Below are positions 16,465-24,465 of a stretch of 37,571 nt of DNA, in pieces. A program made the position numbers and the translations under genes. Every line of letters starts with the position of its first letter. Position 1 is the first letter of the stretch. Source of the DNA: CAZCFB01 sp964511535 (GTDB lineage Bacteria; Myxococcota_A; Polyangia; GCA-2747355; CAZCFB01); NCBI GenBank assembly GCA_964511535.1, contig CAZEFW010000087.1, forward strand, positions 1 through 37,571, given 5' to 3'. The notes under the pieces were generated by a model. The model made no database searches, was not told the origin of the DNA, and saw nothing but the letters and a program-made list of their open reading frames with translations.

Positions 16465-16495
16465 CCTCCGCCGCGCGCGCCCCCGGACCGCCAGC

Positions 16496-17794
16496 ATGAA
16501 GGTCCTGCACTTCCGCAACAAGCTGTCGCTGCCCGCCGCCCTGGCCGTGACGGTGGGCGCGGTCATCGGCGTGGGGATCTTCGTCATCGTCGGCCCCATC
16601 GGCGCCAAGTGCGGCGGCACCATGCCCCTGGCCTTCGCCCTGGCCGCGCTGCCCGCCCTGTTCGGCGCGCTGGTCTCGGTGGCCCTGGGCGGCACCATCC
16701 CGGCCGACGGCGGCGGCTTCTTCTACACCCGGGCGCTCATCGGCGACCGCACCGCCGTGGCGGCCAGCGCGCTGATCACCTTCGGCGCCCTTGGGGCCAT
16801 GGGCGCCGTGTCCGTGGGCGTGGCCGATTACCTGCGCGTCTACTTCCCCCACGCGCCGCGCTGGCTGCTGGCCGGCGCGCTGGTGCTGCTGAGCTACGGC
16901 ATCAACCGCGCGGGCATCATGGCCAGCTCCTGGTTTCAGCTGGCCACCGTGGCGCAGCTGCTGTCGGCGCTGCTGGTGGTGGTGGCCGCGGGCGCGACCC
17001 GCGGCGCCACGCCGGATCTCACGGCCGCCCCCCCCGCCGGCTGGGGCCTGGGCGGCTTCTCCGGCGGCGCCATCCTCGCCGCGCTGGCCTACGTGGGCTT
17101 CAACATCATCGGCGAGCTGGGCGACGAGGTGGTGGAGCCGCGCCGCACCATCCCCGTGGCCATCGCCGGCGGCATGGGGCTGATCATCTTCTTCTACGTG
17201 GGCGCGGCGTGGGTCACGGCCGGCAACCTCACCCCCGCGCAGATGGGCGCCTCCCCCGCGGCCCTGCGCGACGCGGCCCTGCTCTTCCTGCCGGCCTGGT
17301 TCTCTCATTACATGACCCTGGCCGCGCTGACCGGCGCCGTCACCTCCATCAACGCCGTGTTCCTCGCCGTGCCGCGCGAGCTGGTCGCCCTGGCCGGCGC
17401 GGGCTACCTGCCGCCAGCGCTGCGGCGCTTCGACGAGCGGCGCCAGACCTTCACCGCCAGCCTGAAGGTGGTGCTGGTCCTCGGCCTCGCCGTGGTGCTC
17501 GCCAACCGCGACGTGGACTTCTACGGCGTGGTCACCGTGGTGGGCCTGATGCTGCTCAACGCTCTGGTGGGCGTCGGCGCCTTCCGCCTGCACGCGCGCT
17601 TCCCGCAGCAGGTGGCCGCGGCGCGCTTCCCGATCCGGCGCTGGTGGCTATGGCCCTGCGCGCTGCTCACCGTGATCTTCTCGGCAGGCTTCAGCCTCGT
17701 GGGCGCGCTGGAGGTCCCCGCGGTGGGCGGCCTCACGGCGGCCCTGCTGTTGCTCGCCTGGGTCGTCACCGCGCGCCGCGGCTGGCGAGCCTGA
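16496..17794 (+). CDS. APC-superfamily amino acid/amine permease
   Basis: The 432-residue product has about 12 transmembrane helices, the standard APC size. Helix 1 carries the unwound-helix motif (VTVGAVIGVGIFVIVGPIG, residues about 18-36). IPADGGGFFYTRALIG follows helix 2, and ALAYVGFNIIGELGDEVVEP is the helix 6 region with its Phe-Asn and acidic pair typical of the family. It imports or exchanges amino acids or amines in the inner membrane; the substrate is not readable. It begins 31 bp after the leader-like Tat protein in the same direction, without a clear Shine-Dalgarno, and may be co-transcribed. A role in exporting a modified peptide is unlikely for this family. Confidence 0.9.
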   Translation: MKVLHFRNKLSLPAALAVTVGAVIGVGIFVIVGPIGAKCGGTMPLAFALAALPALFGALVSVALGGTIPADGGGFFYTRALIGDRTAVAASALITFGALGAMGAVSVGVADYLRVYFPHAPRWLLAGALVLLSYGINRAGIMASSWFQLATVAQLLSALLVVVAAGATRGATPDLTAAPPAGWGLGGFSGGAILAALAYVGFNIIGELGDEVVEPRRTIPVAIAGGMGLIIFFYVGAAWVTAGNLTPAQMGASPAALRDAALLFLPAWFSHYMTLAALTGAVTSINAVFLAVPRELVALAGAGYLPPALRRFDERRQTFTASLKVVLVLGLAVVLANRDVDFYGVVTVVGLMLLNALVGVGAFRLHARFPQQVAAARFPIRRWWLWPCALLTVIFSAGFSLVGALEVPAVGGLTAALLLLAWVVTARRGWRA

Positions 17795-18511
17795 TCAGCA
17801 GCCGCCCTTTTTGATGTAGCCCCAGCACAGGGACGTACCCTTGGCCTTGTTGCACCAGGTGCAGCCGCCCGCGCTCCCGATGGCCGAGCCGCCGCCGCAG
17901 TAGTTGACCTTGCCGCACTTGTGGCCCGTCACCTTGCAGTTGTAGTTCTTGGTCGACTTGGTGCAGGTCAGCGTGGTGTTGCCCGCCGGGTAGTAGCACT
18001 TGATGGCGCAGCCGCCCCAGGTGGTGTAGCAGGACTTGCAGCCCACGAAGCCCTTGTCCGGCTTGGGCAGCGGCAGGTCCGGTGGCGGCGGCGGCAGGTC
18101 CGGCGGCGGCAGCTTTTTATCCGGCTTGGGCAGCGCCTTGTCCGGCGGCGGCAGCGGCAGGTCCGGCGGCGGCGGCGCCTTGTCCGGCGGCGGCAGCGCC
18201 TTGTCCGGCGGCGGTAGCGCCTTGTCCAGCGGCGGCGGCAGATCGGTCAGGGGGCCGGTCCTGTCCAGCTTGCCTCCGCCGGGCAGGTCCAGGATCACTG
18301 CCCAGTCCACCGGCGGCGCCCCCCGGTCCACCCCGGCCATGTCCTGCTGCGTCGCCCGGTCCGTCCCCCGGTCACTCGCACCGCCAACATCCTGCGCGCC
18401 GGCACCGTCCGCCCCCCCGCGCGTCAGGTCATGGGGGCAGCCGCCGGCCACGGCCAGCGCCAGGGTCGCCGCGCCCACCAACATCAGCTGACCTGCAGGT
18501 CGCCCGCTCAT
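17795..18511 (-). CDS. Lipoprotein with proline-rich heptads and 12-cysteine C-terminal domain
   Basis: The 238-residue product starts at ATG 18511, where TATAAT lies 6 nt upstream, so the mRNA should be leaderless. Signal peptide plus lipobox (LAVAGGC, Cys25) imply a lipid-anchored exported protein. Residues about 85-153 are a low-complexity stalk of LPPPDKA-type heptads alternating Pro runs with Asp/Lys. The C-terminal 81 residues (158-238) hold 12 cysteines plus Gly, Tyr, Lys and Trp, consistent with six disulfides in a compact knob and ending on Cys. A stalk with a disulfide-rich head suggests a surface-displayed binding or adhesion domain. No family is recognised. Confidence 0.8.
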   Translation of the reverse strand: MSGRPAGQLMLVGAATLALAVAGGCPHDLTRGGADGAGAQDVGGASDRGTDRATQQDMAGVDRGAPPVDWAVILDLPGGGKLDRTGPLTDLPPPLDKALPPPDKALPPPDKAPPPPDLPLPPPDKALPKPDKKLPPPDLPPPPPDLPLPKPDKGFVGCKSCYTTWGGCAIKCYYPAGNTTLTCTKSTKNYNCKVTGHKCGKVNYCGGGSAIGSAGGCTWCNKAKGTSLCWGYIKKGGC

Positions 18512-18517
18512 GCCCAC

Positions 18518-18523
18518 ATTATA
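18518..18523 (-). promoter_or_regulatory. -10 box giving a leaderless mRNA for the cysteine-rich lipoprotein
   Basis: A perfect TATAAT on the minus strand with 6 nt (GTGGGC) before ATG 18511. Transcription would start at or next to the A of ATG. No good -35 box is visible at the usual distance. Confidence 0.6.
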
Positions 18524-18561
18524 CGGCCATCGGGCCAAGTCCGCGGGCCAACCATCCACGA

Positions 18562-18567
18562 TAGAAT
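18562..18567 (+). promoter_or_regulatory. -10 box giving a leaderless mRNA for the small membrane protein
   Basis: TAGAAT with 7 nt (GGGCGCC) before ATG 18575. It is back-to-back with the minus-strand TATAAT at 18518-18523; the two start codons are only 63 bp apart. No clear -35 box was seen. Confidence 0.5.
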
Positions 18568-18574
18568 GGGCGCC

Positions 18575-19051
18575 ATGCCCACAGACCGCAGCGGACAGCA
18601 TGGCGGCGCGCGCCGCGCCCGATTCCTCCACCGCTTCCGCGCCGATCCGGTCACCCATGTCATCGCGGCCTACGCCATGCTCGGCGGCCTCGCCTTCTTG
18701 CTGATGCAGACCGGCAAGCTGCTCGATCCCGTCGCAGCCGAGGCCGAGATGAGGGCCATGCCGTTCGGGCTGTTCGACTGGGGCTTCGTCTGGGCCGACA
18801 CCCTGGTGCCCGCGCCGCTGCTGCTGCTGGGCGGCGCCCTGGTGATGCTGGGGCGCCAGCGGCCCGGCCGGCTGCTGGTCTTCGGCGGCATGGCGGTCAA
18901 CCTGTACGCCATGCTCTTTTTCTACTTCGGCTTCCAGGCGACAGCCTTCGAGGTCAGCAGCGGCGAGATGATCGGCAACGCGGTGCTGACCCTGCTGTGC
19001 GTCGCCTCCATGATCTGGCTCGTGGCCACGCGGCCCCGGCCACCAGCCTGA
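18575..19051 (+). CDS. Small four-helix membrane protein of unknown function
   Basis: The 158-residue product has four hydrophobic helices (VIAAYAMLGGLAFLLM, LVPAPLLLLGGALVML, LVFGGMAVNLYAMLFFYFGF, IGNAVLTLLCVASMIWLVA) between charged loops. The N-terminal 25 residues are Arg/His-rich and cytosolic. An in-frame ATG 9 nt upstream overlaps the -10 box, so 18575 is preferred. No Shine-Dalgarno is present, as expected for a leaderless gene. No family is recognised. It ends 53 bp before the kinase gene and could be co-transcribed with it, but the kinase has its own possible -10. Confidence 0.7.
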   Translation: MPTDRSGQHGGARRARFLHRFRADPVTHVIAAYAMLGGLAFLLMQTGKLLDPVAAEAEMRAMPFGLFDWGFVWADTLVPAPLLLLGGALVMLGRQRPGRLLVFGGMAVNLYAMLFFYFGFQATAFEVSSGEMIGNAVLTLLCVASMIWLVATRPRPPA

Positions 19052-19086
19052 GCGCGCGCCGCGGGGCAACTCTGCCCCCTCACCGT

Positions 19087-19095
19087 GGTATATCT
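19087..19095 (+). promoter_or_regulatory. Possible extended -10 promoter of the kinase/T6SS operon
   Basis: TGGTATATC resembles an extended -10 (TG-n-TATAAT) 9-10 nt before ATG 19105, so the leader would be very short. No Shine-Dalgarno lies between. Confidence 0.35.
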
Positions 19096-19104
19096 ACCAG
19101 CAAG

Positions 19105-21177
19105 ATGGACCCCAGCGAACTGGACTCCCCCAACGTCGATCGATATGTCATCGACGAGTACCTGGCCGAGGGCGGCATGGGGGCCATCTTCCTGGGCAAG
19201 AAGCTGGGGCTCGAAGGGTTCGAGAAGCAGGTGGTGCTCAAGCAGCTGCTGCCCGAGTTCACCAGCCAGCGCGAGTTCATCGACCTCTTCCTGCGCGAGG
19301 CCAAGCTGTCGGCCAGCCTGGACCACGCCAACATCGTGCACACCCTCGACCTGGTGGCCGCCGGCGAGGACTACTTCATCGTCATGGAGTATGTCCGCGG
19401 CGGGGACCTGCGCACCCTGCTTCGCCGCATCAAGCAGCGCGGCCGCCGCCTCTGCCCGGCCGGCGCCCTGTTCATCGCCCGCGAGGTGCTCAGCGCCCTG
19501 GCATACGCCCACGAGAAGCACGGCCCCGACGGCCAGCACCTGGGGCTGATCCACCGGGACATCTCGCCGAGCAACATCATGCTCTCGGTGGCCGGGGAGG
19601 TGAAGCTCACCGACTTCGGCATCGCCAAGGCCGCCACCCACAAGTCGGTGTTCTACCGGGTCAAGGGCAAGGTGGGCTACATGTCCCCCGAGCAGGCCTA
19701 CGGCGACAAGCCGCTGGACCAGCGCTCGGACCTCTACTCCCTGGCCGTGGCGCTGTACGAGATGCTCGCCGGCGAGCGCCTCTTCGTGGCCGACATGCTC
19801 AGCACGCCGGAGCAGATCTACCGCCAGCCGGTGCGCCCGCTGGAGGATCAGCCCGGCATGCCGCCCGGCACCGACGCGCTGCTCAACGTGGCCCTCGGCA
19901 ACGACCCCGATCACCGCTTCCAGACCGCGCTGGAGTTTCAGGACGCCCTGGTGAAGCTCGCCTTCGACAGCGCGCTGCTCTTCTCGTCCCGGGATCTGGC
20001 CGATCACCTCAGGGAGCTGTGCGGCGAGGACCCCTCCTCCTGGGGCCTGGAGGTCAAGGAGACCACCGGCGGCCCCGGCACCGAGCTGCTCGACGAGCAG
20101 GAGGCGGCCCACAACCCGCTGGATGAGGGGCAGTCGCAGTTCAGCGGCGTGGCCTTCACCAGCGTCTTTTCGGCCGAGATGGCCGAGCAGCTCGGCGTGC
20201 AGGCCGCCCCGGAGACCCTCGACCCGGGCGATGATGATCCCACCCGGCACATCGACCTGAGCTCCGCCGACCAGCCCGCGCCCGAGCCCACGCGCAACAT
20301 CGGCCGCCCCGTCGCGCCCCATGCGGCTGCGCCCGCGCCCACGCCGCCGCCGCAGGCCCCCCGCCCCCGTCAACGCCCGGGCAGCGCCTCGGGCGCCTCT
20401 CCCCCCGCCCTGACGGCGCAGGTCTCGCCAATGCCGCCCATCCGCCCCGAGGGCGCCGAGCAGCGCCGCCCGCTGAGCCACTACCTGGTCCTGCTCGGGC
20501 TGCTGGTGGCGGCCCTGGGCGTGGCGCTCATGGCTGGCCTCAGCGGCCCGGACCTGTCGTCATCGGCGCCGCCGGCCCAGGTGAACACCCCCCTGCCCGT
20601 GGCCACCCCGGCGGTGGAGCCGGTGGCAGCGCCCGACCCGGACGTGGAGAGCGAGGCCCTGGACGATCCCGCCGACCCGCCCCTGTTGCCCGCCGGCTTC
20701 CCTGACCAGGGCGCCCCGACGCCGCCCGACCAGGGCGAGGCCCAGCTCACCCTGAGCGTCAAGTCCACCCCCGCCGGGGCCGAGGTCACCCTCGACAGCG
20801 TGTTCCAGTGCCGCACCCCGTGCGCCGTCAAGAACCTCGACCCGAGCCGGGTGATGCTGCTGAGCGTCCGCCTCGAGGGGCACCGCCCCTGGTCCGCCAT
20901 GGTGGACATGGCCGACCGCGCCGAGGTCCAGCTCAGCCCCTACCTGTCGCGGTCGGCGGACCAGGCCGCCGTCGGGCACCTGGAGGTGACGACCCCCACG
21001 CCGAGCGACCTGTACATCGACGGCAAGCAGGTGGGGCATGTCTCCAGCCAGGGCAGCATGGCCTTGCCCCCGGGCGAGTACGAGGTGGCCCTGTCCCACC
21101 CTCGAAAGACTCGCCGACCGCGGCACCTCGTGCGGATCGAGGTTGGGAAGACGACCAGCTTGAGCGATAATTTCTAG
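19105..21177 (+). CDS. Membrane-anchored Ser/Thr protein kinase with C-terminal PEGA domains
   Basis: The 690-residue product has an intact eukaryote-type kinase domain in residues about 14-290. The Gly-rich loop is LAEGGMGAIFLG, the catalytic Lys is Lys46 in VVLKQ, and the pairing Glu is Glu66. HRD is at 150-152, Asn157, DFG at 170-172 and the activation segment end is GYMSPEQ. A Pro/Ala/Thr-rich linker follows, then one transmembrane helix (about 460-480). The extracytoplasmic part has a PEGA domain (STPAGAEVTLD, about 548-615) and a second PEGA-like repeat to the end. It stops 4 bp before the candidate T6SS effector, so co-expression is likely. PpkA-type kinases activate T6SS after sensing through their periplasmic part; a similar role is inferred here. 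Confidence 0.92.
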   Translation: MDPSELDSPNVDRYVIDEYLAEGGMGAIFLGKKLGLEGFEKQVVLKQLLPEFTSQREFIDLFLREAKLSASLDHANIVHTLDLVAAGEDYFIVMEYVRGGDLRTLLRRIKQRGRRLCPAGALFIAREVLSALAYAHEKHGPDGQHLGLIHRDISPSNIMLSVAGEVKLTDFGIAKAATHKSVFYRVKGKVGYMSPEQAYGDKPLDQRSDLYSLAVALYEMLAGERLFVADMLSTPEQIYRQPVRPLEDQPGMPPGTDALLNVALGNDPDHRFQTALEFQDALVKLAFDSALLFSSRDLADHLRELCGEDPSSWGLEVKETTGGPGTELLDEQEAAHNPLDEGQSQFSGVAFTSVFSAEMAEQLGVQAAPETLDPGDDDPTRHIDLSSADQPAPEPTRNIGRPVAPHAAAPAPTPPPQAPRPRQRPGSASGASPPALTAQVSPMPPIRPEGAEQRRPLSHYLVLLGLLVAALGVALMAGLSGPDLSSSAPPAQVNTPLPVATPAVEPVAAPDPDVESEALDDPADPPLLPAGFPDQGAPTPPDQGEAQLTLSVKSTPAGAEVTLDSVFQCRTPCAVKNLDPSRVMLLSVRLEGHRPWSAMVDMADRAEVQLSPYLSRSADQAAVGHLEVTTPTPSDLYIDGKQVGHVSSQGSMALPPGEYEVALSHPRKTRRPRHLVRIEVGKTTSLSDNF

Positions 21178-21181
21178 CGGC

Positions 21182-23131
21182 GTGAGTTCAAAGATCTACA
21201 TCTGCGGCGAAGGGTACGAGGTGGACAACAAGGTCGTCACCTGGATGGACGACGACCCGAGCAGCTTCAGCGCGTACGCCACCCACCACTACAAGAACCC
21301 GGGAAAGATCTTCCCCTCCAGCCCAGCGCCGGGGCTGGGCAGCCGAAAGTCTCGCTTCCGCAACCGGCGCCAGCTGGGCAACATCGACCGCCAGGGCAAG
21401 GCCGAGCGGCTGCGTCGGCTCAAGGGCGTGGTCAAGCAGTTCGTGGTTCACCTCGACGGGCTGCGCACAGCGGCCGAGTGCTTCCGGGTGCTGCACAACG
21501 AGCGCGGGCTGTCGGTGCACTTCATGGTGGACGGCGAGGGGGTGATCTACCAGACCCTCGACCTGATGCACTGCGCGTTCCACGCCGCGGGCGTCAACGA
21601 GATCTCCGTGGGGGTCGAGCTGCAGAACCGCGGCGACGCGCGGCGCTTCCCCGCCTTCTACCGCGACGACTCGCGCCAGAAAGTGACCTGCACCGTGCAC
21701 GGCCACCAGTTCCTCGCCTGGGACTTCACCGAGGCCCAGTACCAGGCGATGATCAAGCTGAGCAAGACCGTGGCCCGGGTGCTGGACCTGCCCCTCGCCT
21801 CCCCCCAGCAGGGAGGATCGTTGATGTGGGGCGCCCTGCCCAACCCGCGCGCCTTCCGCGGCTTCATCGGCCACTACCACATCTCACGCAACAAGTGGGA
21901 CCCCGGGCCGTTCGACTTCCGCCGCCTCTTTCGCGGCGTCTCGTCCAAGGTCACCTTCCCCCTGAGCCCGGCCCACGCCTACCGCGCCGACAGCGACGCC
22001 GAGGTGCGCCGCAAGTACCACGCCGACGCCGAGCGGCACATCTCCCTGAGCGAGGACAATACGCGGCTGCGCGCCCACTTCCCGGTGGGGCCCCTGGGCA
22101 GCTCCCGCCTGTGGCACAGCGGGATCCACCTGATGACCGACGAGGGCAAGCCGCTCTTCGCGCCGCTGATGGGGGAGATCGTCGCGGCCCGCATCGGCGC
22201 CCCTTGCCCGGTGGGCAGCTGCAACTTCGTGCTGACCAGGCACAAGCTGTTCTCCCGGCGCAAGGAGCTGGCGGTGTTCAGCCTGATGTTCCACCTGGCG
22301 CCCGAGCAGGACACCCAGGACAGCCTGAACACGCCGCCCTGGATGGTGCGTTCGCGCAAGAAGCCATGGCGCGCGAAGCTGATGAAGGGTGAGATCGCGC
22401 TGATGAACGAGCCGGTGCGTGAGGGGGAGGTGCTGGGCCATGTGGGCAAGGCCGGACCGGCAGGCGAGCGGCACCCCCAGGTGCACTTCGCCTTCTTCTC
22501 GGCTCAGGAGCTGGGCCAGGAGCTGGATCCAACCCACTGGGTGGTGGTGGAGAGCGATGGCAAGAGCCGGCTGTGCGAGGATCCAGCGATCCTCTCCATG
22601 ATCGACCGGCCCCACGCCGGCAAGCGTCGCGACGGCCGGCTGTCCCGCCGCGAGCTGAGCCGCTTCTTCCTGTCAGAGCCCCGGCGCGCCGATCTGCGAC
22701 AGATGGCCGTGCGTTGCAGAGCGGAGTGGACCTCGGGCGACTGGGAGGCGGACCTGTCAAACGCCGGCGATTTCGCGGCCCTGGATCCGGCTCAACGGCG
22801 ACGACTCATCGCCCAGCAGGTCACCCCGACCCTGTGGTGGACGCCGGCCGTAGCGCGTCACGCCGGCCTGCCCCGCGACGGCGTGGTCTACGCTTATCAC
22901 CCGGTGGGCTTCCTGCTCTGGTTCCGCGATCTGGTCAAGCGCATGGCCTCCCAGCAGGCTGTGGAGCTGACCGACGCGTCCAAGTACCGCTACGATCCTG
23001 GATCCGACCGGTTCAACCTCGACGGCGACTCACAGGGCGATATGGTCGACGAGGAGGATCACTTCTCGGGTGACGCGGGCAAAAAGCTGAGCCTTGAAGA
23101 TCTGGTGGAGGGCTACCCGGATGAAGAGTGA
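21182..23131 (+). CDS. Candidate T6SS peptidoglycan hydrolase: amidase_2 plus degenerate M23-like domain
   Basis: The 649-residue product starts at GTG 21182, coupled to the kinase. Residues about 84-250 form an N-acetylmuramoyl-L-alanine amidase (amidase_2/AmpD-like). Predicted Zn ligands are His90 (QFVVH), His231 and Asp240 (GHYHISRNKWDPGP), with catalytic Glu146 (VGVELQN) and Lys238, all intact. Residues about 295-440 resemble a LytM/M23 endopeptidase (HSGIHLMTDEGKPLFAPLMG; HPQVHFAF). The usual HxxxD reads HxxxH and HxH reads QxH, so activity is doubtful or the metal site altered. The C-terminus (KRRDGRLSRRELSRFF, WWTPAVARHAGLP, YAYHPVGFLLWF) looks like an EF-hand-like / 'HP-x-x-F' tail I associate with T6SS-linked hydrolases. 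No N-terminal signal is present, consistent with T6SS delivery. It lies directly upstream of hcp-tssEFG. Confidence 0.85.
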   Translation: MSSKIYICGEGYEVDNKVVTWMDDDPSSFSAYATHHYKNPGKIFPSSPAPGLGSRKSRFRNRRQLGNIDRQGKAERLRRLKGVVKQFVVHLDGLRTAAECFRVLHNERGLSVHFMVDGEGVIYQTLDLMHCAFHAAGVNEISVGVELQNRGDARRFPAFYRDDSRQKVTCTVHGHQFLAWDFTEAQYQAMIKLSKTVARVLDLPLASPQQGGSLMWGALPNPRAFRGFIGHYHISRNKWDPGPFDFRRLFRGVSSKVTFPLSPAHAYRADSDAEVRRKYHADAERHISLSEDNTRLRAHFPVGPLGSSRLWHSGIHLMTDEGKPLFAPLMGEIVAARIGAPCPVGSCNFVLTRHKLFSRRKELAVFSLMFHLAPEQDTQDSLNTPPWMVRSRKKPWRAKLMKGEIALMNEPVREGEVLGHVGKAGPAGERHPQVHFAFFSAQELGQELDPTHWVVVESDGKSRLCEDPAILSMIDRPHAGKRRDGRLSRRELSRFFLSEPRRADLRQMAVRCRAEWTSGDWEADLSNAGDFAALDPAQRRRLIAQQVTPTLWWTPAVARHAGLPRDGVVYAYHPVGFLLWFRDLVKRMASQQAVELTDASKYRYDPGSDRFNLDGDSQGDMVDEEDHFSGDAGKKLSLEDLVEGYPDEE

Positions 23132-23306
23132 CCGGCAGCGACCGAAGGACCGTAAAAAGAGCGAGGAGCCGAAGGACCCCACCCGGCGCGCGCTGCTGGT
23201 GACGACGGCGGCGGCCTGCGGCGCCGCTGCCCTGTCCCCCGGGGAGGAAGAGGACGGGCAGGACACCGAGCGGAAATCAAAGATCCGCTGGATCGGGCAC
23301 CGCTGA
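23121..23306 (+). CDS. Small lipoprotein-like peptide, possible immunity or envelope partner
   Basis: The 61-residue product begins at ATG 23121 inside the effector gene, overlapping its stop by 11 bp, so it is translationally coupled. The N-terminus is strongly basic (RQRPKDRKK) with a Tat-like TRRALLVTTAAACGAAAL that includes a lipobox-like TAAAC. About 27 charged residues follow. Immunity proteins for peptidoglycan-degrading T6SS effectors are periplasmic and encoded next to them, so position and signal fit that role, but it is very short for an inhibitor. It could also be an anchoring or accessory peptide. No homologue is recognised. Confidence 0.55.
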   Translation: MKSDRQRPKDRKKSEEPKDPTRRALLVTTAAACGAAALSPGEEEDGQDTERKSKIRWIGHR

Positions 23307-23400
23307 CCATCACCTTCTTTGGTGTTGCTCGCGTCGACTACCTGACTTAACCTATCCGCTGCTCTCAGACATTCAAGGACTCGAACGAGGAGGACGGACC

Positions 23401-23877
23401 ATGGCCGAAGTTGCCTACCTGAAGCTCACCAACAAGAAGAGTGGTAGCCAGATCAAGGGCGGGTGCATTGAGAAGGACAACAAGGAGATGATCGAGGTGC
23501 AGGGCTTCGAGCATACCATCACGGTGCCGACCCATCGCCAGACCGGCGCGGCCACCGGCGAGACCATGCACGGTCCGCTGGTCATCGTGAAGCCCCTCGA
23601 TCGCGCCTCCCCGCTGCTGCAGCTGGCGCTCAACGAGCACAACGAGCTCGAGGGTGAGATTCACTTCTACCGCACCCGCGACGGCAAGCGGACCTGGTGG
23701 TACACGCTCAAGTTCTACGACGCGCGCCTGGTTGAGGTCCGGACCTTCAAGGAGCTGGCCATGGAGGGCGGCGACAAGCCCGACCTGGAGCAGCTGCAGT
23801 TCCGCTACAGGAAGATCGCCTGGTCTCACAAGGAAGCCAACACCGAGTCCGAGGCCGACTGGCTGCAGAAGGGCTAA
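23401..23877 (+). CDS. hcp: Type VI secretion system tube protein Hcp (TssD)
   Basis: The 158-residue product is the normal length. The fold-defining stretches are readable: AEVAYLKLTNKKSGSQIKGG at the start, VQGFEHTITVPTH (typical GFEh segment), then GPLVIVKPLDRASPLLQLAL and the C-terminal strand FRYRKIAWSH. Hcp forms stacked hexameric rings, the inner tube expelled with VgrG at its tip, and can carry effectors in its lumen. GAGGAGG (23387-23393) 7 nt before ATG 23401 is the strongest ribosome-binding site of this cluster, which fits the high expression Hcp needs. The 94-bp gap upstream has no recognised promoter. Confidence 0.95.
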   Translation: MAEVAYLKLTNKKSGSQIKGGCIEKDNKEMIEVQGFEHTITVPTHRQTGAATGETMHGPLVIVKPLDRASPLLQLALNEHNELEGEIHFYRTRDGKRTWWYTLKFYDARLVEVRTFKELAMEGGDKPDLEQLQFRYRKIAWSHKEANTESEADWLQKG

Positions 23878-23923
23878 GGCCCCGACGCGGCGCCCCTGCT
23901 GAGGCGGCGGGCGCCGCACGGAT

Positions 23924-24343
23924 ATGACCACCACACGTACCCTGCTCCGGCGCCTCGAGAACCCGCGCGACGGCGACAGTCGAGATCTACCCAGCGATCC
24001 GGACAAGGTGCTCGGCTCCATCCAGCGCCACCTGCAGCTGATGCTCAACACGCGCCAGGGCAACGCGCTGACCGTGCCCGACTTCGGGACCGTCGACTTC
24101 TCCGAGGTGACCAAGGGCTTCCAGACCACCCACCGGTTCCAGGAGGAGCTGCGCCGCTGCATCGAGCGGTACGAGCCCCGGCTTCGCAATGTCCAGGTCC
24201 AGTTCCACGAAGAGGAGGACCGCCCCTTCACCCTGCACTTCAGCATCGCCGCCACCCTCGTCATGGACGACGAGGAGCGCCCCACCTCGTTCCGCAGCAT
24301 CATCGACCCGAGCGGCGAGGTGAAGGTGGCCAAGGGGCGGTAG
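23924..24343 (+). CDS. tssE: T6SS baseplate subunit TssE (gp25-like)
   Basis: The 139-residue product is the normal length. It begins with LLRRLENP and continues SIQRHLQLMLNTRQGNALTV then PDFGTVDFSEV, the signature of TssE/GPW-gp25 proteins. The closing segment TLHFSIAATLVMDDEERPTS is the usual beta hairpin. TssE is a baseplate wedge protein homologous to phage T4 gp25 and primes sheath assembly together with TssF, TssG and TssK. It starts 46 bp after hcp and ends at the edge of a repeat-rich 122-bp spacer before tssF. Confidence 0.95.
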   Translation: MTTTRTLLRRLENPRDGDSRDLPSDPDKVLGSIQRHLQLMLNTRQGNALTVPDFGTVDFSEVTKGFQTTHRFQEELRRCIERYEPRLRNVQVQFHEEEDRPFTLHFSIAATLVMDDEERPTSFRSIIDPSGEVKVAKGR

Positions 24344-24360
24344 GGCTCGCTTCGCTCGCC
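24343..24360. repeat. 18-bp direct repeat, copy 1
   Basis: GGGCTCGCTTCGCTCGCC, beginning at the last base of the tssE stop. An identical copy lies 59 bp further on (24402-24419). Internally it is two TCGCT units. Confidence 0.8.
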
Positions 24361-24361
24361 A

Positions 24362-24391
24362 GGCTTCGGGCTTCAGGCTTCAGGCTTCAGG
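24362..24391. repeat. GGCTTCA heptanucleotide repeats
   Basis: GGCTTCG followed by three exact GGCTTCA units and a partial unit, between the two 18-bp repeats. The same heptad in inverted orientation occurs after tssG (27214-27243). Confidence 0.8.
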
Positions 24392-24401
24392 TTGGATGGT
24401 C

Positions 24402-24419
24402 GGGCTCGCTTCGCTCGCC
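24402..24419. repeat. 18-bp direct repeat, copy 2
   Basis: Identical to 24343-24360 (GGGCTCGCTTCGCTCGCC). Confidence 0.8.
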
Positions 24420-24420
24420 G

Positions 24421-24448
24421 CTTGAAGCTTGAGGCTTGGGGCTTGAGG
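24421..24448. repeat. CTTGAGG-type heptanucleotide repeats
   Basis: Four diverged heptads: CTTGAAG, CTTGAGG, CTTGGGG, CTTGAGG. They end 17 bp before the tssF start, and a -10-like TAGTCT (24452-24457) lies directly after. Confidence 0.7.
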
Positions 24449-24465
24449 TCCTAGTCTAACGGTTC

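Noticed and set aside
23307..23400. Possible sigma-54 promoter before hcp
   Set aside because: A TTGGTG...GC pair is present but the GG-to-GC spacing is 8, not 10, so it does not meet the invariant requirement.
24343..24448. CRISPR-like array before tssF
   Set aside because: The units are 7-bp and 18-bp repeats without unique spacers of regular length, and no cas gene is present.
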